Shown: positions 59,201-64,000 of the stretch, piece by piece
Layout of the letters: every line of letters begins with the position of its first letter
Numbering within the stretch: the first letter of the stretch is position 1
DNA from: Morella rubra
Taxonomy: Eukaryota; Streptophyta; Magnoliopsida; Fagales; Myricaceae
Length of the DNA: 64,000 nt
Assembly (NCBI GenBank): GCA_003952965.2
Contig: CM025850.1
Coordinates: 3,876,746 to 3,940,745, forward strand
Reading direction: 5' to 3'
Program-made: the position numbers and the translations under genes
The notes under the pieces: model-generated
What the model saw: only the letters and a program-made list of their open reading frames with translations
Databases searched by the model: none
Told to the model about the DNA's origin: nothing

Positions 59201-59694
59201 AGCTCGCTCTCTTGTTAATTCCCTTCCTCCAAACATCAGAAGCCAAATGGGCATGAAGCTAGGAGAGAAGACAAGGCTGAGCGAATCTGGTATGAACTTC
59301 AACATATCTGTTGTAGATTTATGCTGAACTATTGTTTCTGAAAAATCAGACACATCCTATCATTTTCGCACTAGGCATCTACACTCATTCTGCCTTTTTA
59401 TTTGATTGGATATGGGATGCCATTTAATGTTGATGTCATGTATAATTAGCAATAGTTGCACAAGTAAGTAGATAATCACACCTTTCTAACATCAAAATTG
59501 AAGGTCGAATTATACATGAAGTTACAATTGGCTCAAGAGAAGAGGCTGCAAATTGCATGCGGAAGGTTCTGCAGCGAAAAGTCATGGTTTCAAGTGCAAG
59601 GCAGGCTGTCTCCGGTGTAGTAACTGTTGGTGGTGTAAAGGCTGCCAAATACCTTGCTAACAAAATGTGCAAGGCTTGGAAATCCTTGAGATGA
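56231..59694 (+). CDS. TAM41: Mitochondrial phosphatidate cytidylyltransferase (TAM41 family), ten exons
   Basis: The enzyme joins CTP and phosphatidic acid to CDP-diacylglycerol at the mitochondrial inner membrane, feeding cardiolipin synthesis. Coding exons: 56231-56329, 56444-56500, 56597-56659, 56720-56788, 56960-57052, 57654-57758, 57826-57903, 58404-58532, 59184-59289, 59504-59694. All are phase 0 except the last junction (phase 1). The product is about 329 residues, matching the plant family. Motifs: VEFCCVYGSALHPNN (nucleotidyltransferase GS) and TMVDYILGVSNPEQW (Asp) near the N-terminus. Then come YASWLAHLGGAKLITEIADE, GVGVHFNPFVSWNNK, KYGVVRMHDLIQDIINWERF, SLSYMGDLRMLFAEDRNK and a C-terminal REEAANCMRKVL, ending KAWKSLR. 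The start at MDKADF matches the conserved N-terminus. An upstream extension (NKLLFGIAGVV) stays open, so a longer targeting sequence is possible. No stops or frameshifts. Confidence 0.95.
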
Positions 59695-60316
59695 GACTTC
59701 ACTCCTATTTTCTTTTTTGCTAGTTTAGGCAGGCTAAACCTGATATTTACGCTCAAGCATTTTCATTTGTGGCTGGTCCCAGCTCTTTACGGTAGAGTCA
59801 TGATAAAAAAGAAAAATGACGATTTGATCACCGTCAGCATGAGATCACGCATCAACAACTCCACATGGCTTGCCTGGATGTCCTAATCAACTTATTTGCA
59901 GAAAAGGGATATGCAGGCGAAAAGAATCCAGAGATCCGGCAAAAGGGTATGGGTTCTGGATTGGTCAAAAAGGAAATTTTATTGATATTTATGAGTATAT
60001 TTTCTCGTAAATTGATATACTAAGCTTTGTCTGAAATGAATAATTTCAATCTGTTTGGGAACAGGGAATTCTGGCAGATATGCTTCTCTTTTTAGTCAAT
60101 AAACTACAAAGCGCTGAAATTATTGGCTTGCTACCTCGAGCTGTTGTTTGGATGCAGGGATAAACGAGGGAGATAAGTCTGCTCGATAAATGCATGACCT
60201 TTTGGATGTGCATAATTCTGAATAGCCGAATCCCGTTTCAATTTTATTTGGTATCTCTTCAACGGAATCGTTGTCTGGGCCCGTACTGATTTGGCCCTTG
60301 TCTGTCTTGACTTGAC
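59695..60316 (+). other. TAM41 3' region
   Basis: Non-coding sequence after the TGA. An AATAAA at 60098-60103 is a possible polyadenylation signal, though it lies about 400 bases from the stop. No second gene was recognised. Confidence 0.4.
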
Positions 60317-60468
60317 TAGGGGTGATCAAAACCGGACCGCAGATTAACAACCGGATAATTCCGGTCTCCTTTGAATGCATGCAATTTTTTCAACTTAAAT
60401 AGGAATTGTATGTGTGCTATTTATTTCCGGTCCGGCACCACATTCGGAGCAAACCACCGGCACCCCCA
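60317..60468. mobile_element. Short hAT-like MITE
   Basis: The left end 'taggggtgatcaaaaccgg' and the right end 'aaaccaccggcaccccca' are imperfect inverted repeats with CCGG motifs next to both ends, as in the hAT-like ends at 21324 and 38484. No clear target duplication. Bases 60469-61470 contain no gene I can identify. Confidence 0.4.
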
Positions 60469-61477
60469 TGCACGCCAGGCAAACTATTTTAAATGAGGAA
60501 TTCGGTATCGTCTTTAAATGGTACACCCAGAAATGGAATCTAATGGTCGAATTTCCCTAAAGACCCCTCTTAACATTATAAGATATTTTAGTAGGACCGG
60601 ATTGATCTTGCAGCCCTGGACTTAACAACGCCAAGTGAGTCAGTGCTGAAGATTTCTCTTCTGATGGATAATGAGGGGATGAGGGGTGGGATGACTGCCC
60701 CATCCGCTGCACCAACCAGCTGCCCGCGTCACCATATTTTCTTTCCATCAATTTTGTTTCACATTGGATTTTTCTTCTAATGTTCCATCGTTAAACAAAC
60801 CTTTTTGTTTTCCAAAGATAATGCTGTTTTATTAATAATACGAAGTCGACAACCTAATGGTATGACCGACTATTGGGACAGCCTAATTTTCTCTGTCTGG
60901 TTCCAAGGACGTAATAGAACTGCAATTTCAACTTATGAGGTGGAGCTAAGTTTAAATCAAGTTGATACCTTAACTGTCCTAACATTTGCCCAGAGAGCTC
61001 TTGGTTTCGAAAGTAGCTTTATACGCATCCTGACAGATCATTAAAAAGAAAAAAAAAAATCGAAAGTAGCTCTTGCTGTTTTAGTGCTAAACAACAAAAG
61101 ATGTCGCTCTCGGCTCTTCTACAAGACTTGTTACCTAGAGCCAGTAAAGTCTATGCATTGGTCTTAGAGAAAAAAAGGGTTAAGACTCTTAGAGCACCAG
61201 CAATGGAATCTTCACAGGTTTTCAGGACTAAACTCCAAACGATATGGCTTTTTAAAGTCCATTTACCGTTTCCTCCAAAGATACGCATCTTCTCTGCCGT
61301 GCCATAGTAGCACAGATTTACAACCACTAGCGCTTAGGCCCGCCCCCTCCTATTTTGTTTGTATCGTGGACTTGATGTCAACCATTAATCATGGAGCTCA
61401 CAAGTTACAACCATAAGCTTCGTTATCCATAATTGGACAAAATATCCATTGAAAATCTTCAGTTTCTAGTTATAAAG

Positions 61478-61962
61478 GCTTAATTGTTCTATTGGTCCTT
61501 GTAGTATTTTGAAATCTCAAATTTGTCCTAAAGTATTTTCTCGTCTTAAAGTAGTCCTACAAAATAATGTGTCAATACATTGATATCTGTATTTGAAAGG
61601 CAAACTCCTACGTGGCTAGTAAAGACACATCCTAAACAATACTAGTCTTGCATTCATAGTGGTTAAAAAATAATTATTACTATCTCTGTGATATACTTGA
61701 CCTAGGAAGAACACGTGACGACATACATTGGGTGGAGCTCATGAATTTTTTACCATTGAAAATAGACACTTAGAAGTTTAGTATTATTTAAGATGCGTCC
61801 ACGTTAGTTACATAGAAGTTTGTTGTCCAAATATAAATATCTGTCGACAGAAATGACTATACTACCATATTAATATTTCACAGGTAGTATTTTAGGACGA
61901 AAAATAGTACAGACAATTTGAGATTTTGAAATACAACAGGGACTAATGGAATAATTAAGCTT
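61478..61962. mobile_element. Foldback/MITE with long inverted ends
   Basis: The left end 'ggcttaattgttctattggt' followed by 'ccttgtagtattttgaaatc' pairs with the right end 'gattttgaaatacaacaggg' followed by 'actaatggaataattaagc'. It is about 485 bases, non-coding and of the same general family as the element at 30225-30510. Confidence 0.75.
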
Positions 61963-62078
61963 AAAACAAAGCCACGCTGGCTGAAACATGGAAGCTTATA
62001 TGACGGGAGCACTCTTCATATGTTTTTCATCAGTCTCTCCCTTCAGTAGCGGTAGAGAAAATAAGGCAAAACACTCAA

Positions 62079-63930
62079 ATGAGTTCCACCGGCAAAGTGG
62101 GGGATGATGCCCAACCAAGAAACTATTGGAGACGGAGCAAACAAGATTTCTTTCCGAAGGAATCTTTTCAAAACTGCGGCACTTATTGATCTGCACTATC
62201 ACAAACATATCTTTGGTTCAAGGACCGTCTCATAAGCAGATCAAACGATGCTGAGGAGATTGAAGAACTTAGAAAACAAAGTGAGAATGATATGAAACGA
62301 TGCTTGACCTGGTGGGATCTCACCTGGTTTGGATTTGGCTCAGTTATTGGTACAGGCATTTTTGTGCTCACTGGCCAATAAGCACATGATCATGCCGGAC
62401 CAGCCATTGTCTTGTCCTATGTTGCTTCTGGTGTTTCAGCAATGCTTTCTGTCTTTTGCTACACGGAATTTGGAGTAGAAATCCCAGTAGCAGGAGGGTC
62501 ATTCGCTTAATTAAGAATTGAATTAGGTGACTTCGCAGCTTTCATAACAGCAGGAAACCTACTTCTTGAGAGCATTGTTGGAACTGCGGCAGTTGCCAGA
62601 GGGTGAAAATCTTACTTCACGAGTCTACTGAACCTCCGGCGTAACTCATTACGCATTCACACAAACCTCACTGATGGGTTTAATTTTCTTGACCCAATAG
62701 CTGTCGCTGTCCTTTCAATTGCCGCAACAATTGCAATGATCAGCACGAGAAAAACTTCGTATTTAAACTGGATAGCATCTGCAATTAACACTATAGTAAT
62801 TTTCTTTGTGATAATTGCAGGATTTGCTCACGCCAAAACGTCAAATTTGACACCCTTCTTGCCTTACGGAGCAAAAGGAATCTTCCAAGCTGCTGCAATT
62901 GTTCACTTTGCTTATGGTGGATTTGACAATATTGCTACCATGGCTGAAGAAACCAAAAATCCATCGAGAGACATACCATTAGGATTGCTTGGATCCATGT
63001 CTATCATCACCGTGATATATTGCTTAATGGCACTTGCGCTGGCTATGATGCAGAAGTACACAGACATTGATCGGGAAGCACCATATTCATTAGCCTTCCA
63101 GAGTGTGGGCATGAAATGGGCAAAGTACCTGGTAGCTCTTGGTGCCTTAAAGGGAATGACAACTGTTCTTCTTGTAGGGGCACTAGGACAGGCACGATAT
63201 GTTACTCATATTGCAAGAGCTCACATGATTCCACCATGGTTTGCTCTTGTCCACCCAAAGACAGGAACCCCCATAAATGCTACACTATTGATTACCATTT
63301 CAAGTGCCTGTATTGCTTTCTTTTCTAGCTTGGATGTCCTGGCAGGCCTGTTATCAGTGAGCACACTTTTTATCTTTACGATGATGCCTGTTGCACTTCT
63401 TGCGAGGAGATACTATGTGAGAGAAATCACCCCGCGAATTAACCTCCTGAAGCTTGTTATCTTCTTGTTGATCATATTGCCTCCTCAATGGCAACTGCAG
63501 CATGCTGAGGATTGAATCCCGATGGTTGGCTTGGATATACTATTACTATTCCTCTTTGGCTCTTGGGAACAGCAGGGCTTTCAATGTTTCTCCCTCAACA
63601 AAGGACGCCTAAAGTTTGGGGGGTTTCCACTCGTCCCCTAACTTCCATCCTTGTCAATTGCGACAAATATCTTTCTCATGGGATCTTTGGGTTCTGAGTC
63701 ATTTACTAGATTTGGAATCTGCAGTTTTGTAATGTTAGTATACTATGTATTCTTTGGTCATGCAACTTATGATATGGCCCATCAGCAAGACAAGATGAAA
63801 TCGCTGAAAGCTGATGCCAACAACATCATGCAAACAACCGGGCCTCGAAACCATTGTGCTACTTCATCCTTCAGTCTTCTTATCCTTAATAAGATTGCCT
63901 TCCCCCCCCCCCTTTTATTACAACTATGAA
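62079..63930 (+). pseudogene. Cationic amino acid transporter (CAT/APC family) pseudogene
   Basis: From MSSTGKVGDDAQPR at 62079 one frame runs with family phrases: CLTWWDLTWFGFGSVIGTGI (TM1), HDHAGPAIVLSYVASGVSAM, LSVFCYTEFGVEIPVAGGSF, GDFAAFITAGNLLLESIVGT, NIATMAEETKNPSRDIPLGL, VALGALKGMTTVLLVGALGQ and ARYVTHIARAHMIPPW. About twelve hydrophobic segments are expected, and most are present. Four in-frame stops break it (62187 TGA, 62379 TAA, 62508 TAA, 62604 TGA). After 62606 the frame is open to 63515. Frame changes near 63480, 63640 and 63755 separate the C-terminal pieces (DGWLGYTITIPLWLLGTAGL; FTRFGICSFVMLVYYVFFG). No introns interrupt it here. Sense-strand similarity is otherwise good, so inactivation seems fairly recent. 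Confidence 0.9.
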
Positions 63931-64000
63931 GGTGCGCCTATTCAGGGCATTCAAAGCAGCGTGGTAGACTCAGAAGGTTATGCAATTAGAGAAGTAGCAA

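Overview
This is a plant nuclear segment, very probably from an angiosperm. It is AT-rich and has spliced genes with GT-AG introns. It carries plant-type protein families: pseudouridine kinase, TAM41, HDHD3-like HAD hydrolase, papain-like C1A protease, a cystatin-like family, a GT4 glycosyltransferase and a cationic amino acid transporter. L1-type LINEs with a zf-RVT/RNase H tail and many MITEs are also present. I cannot name the species. No rRNA, tRNA, CRISPR or organellar gene was seen.

Layout. 0-3.4 kb: three phase-compatible exons of an unidentified gene, then a decayed pseudouridine kinase. 3.4-3.9 kb: a CACTA-like terminus. 3.9-7.2 kb: a remnant of a cystatin-unit flank joined to a copy of the TAM41 5' end. 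8.6-9.4 kb and 15.3-16.0 kb: two fragments of one HAD hydrolase gene. 12.7-13.9 kb and 29.9-31.4 kb: two papain-like protease pseudogenes. 18.6-19.3, 25.8-26.6 and 45.1-45.9 kb (all minus strand): three intact-looking cystatin-like genes, each with three exons and 169-170 residues. 34.7-38.5 and 40.5-44.2 kb: a nearly identical large duplication. It holds a truncated glycosyltransferase, a LINE tail fragment and a lone cystatin-like exon 1. 48.3-49.3 kb: a second TAM41 5' copy, ending at a 5.4 kb minus-strand LINE (49.28-54.74 kb). 55.3-59.7 kb: the complete ten-exon TAM41 gene, the best-supported functional gene here. 62.1-63.9 kb: a cationic amino acid transporter pseudogene.

The main theme is repeated segmental duplication followed by decay and MITE insertion. 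Because the units are paralogous, several MITE insertions can be compared with an uninterrupted copy elsewhere in the window. That fixes their boundaries and target-site duplications directly. TAM41 makes CDP-diacylglycerol for cardiolipin synthesis in mitochondria. The cystatin-like genes and the papain-like proteases lie in one duplicated neighbourhood, but the cystatin-like proteins lack the canonical inhibitory residues, so a functional link is only a hypothesis. I did not find a convincing new multi-gene system. The most informative observations concern duplication history, unidentified exons and transposon insertion sites.
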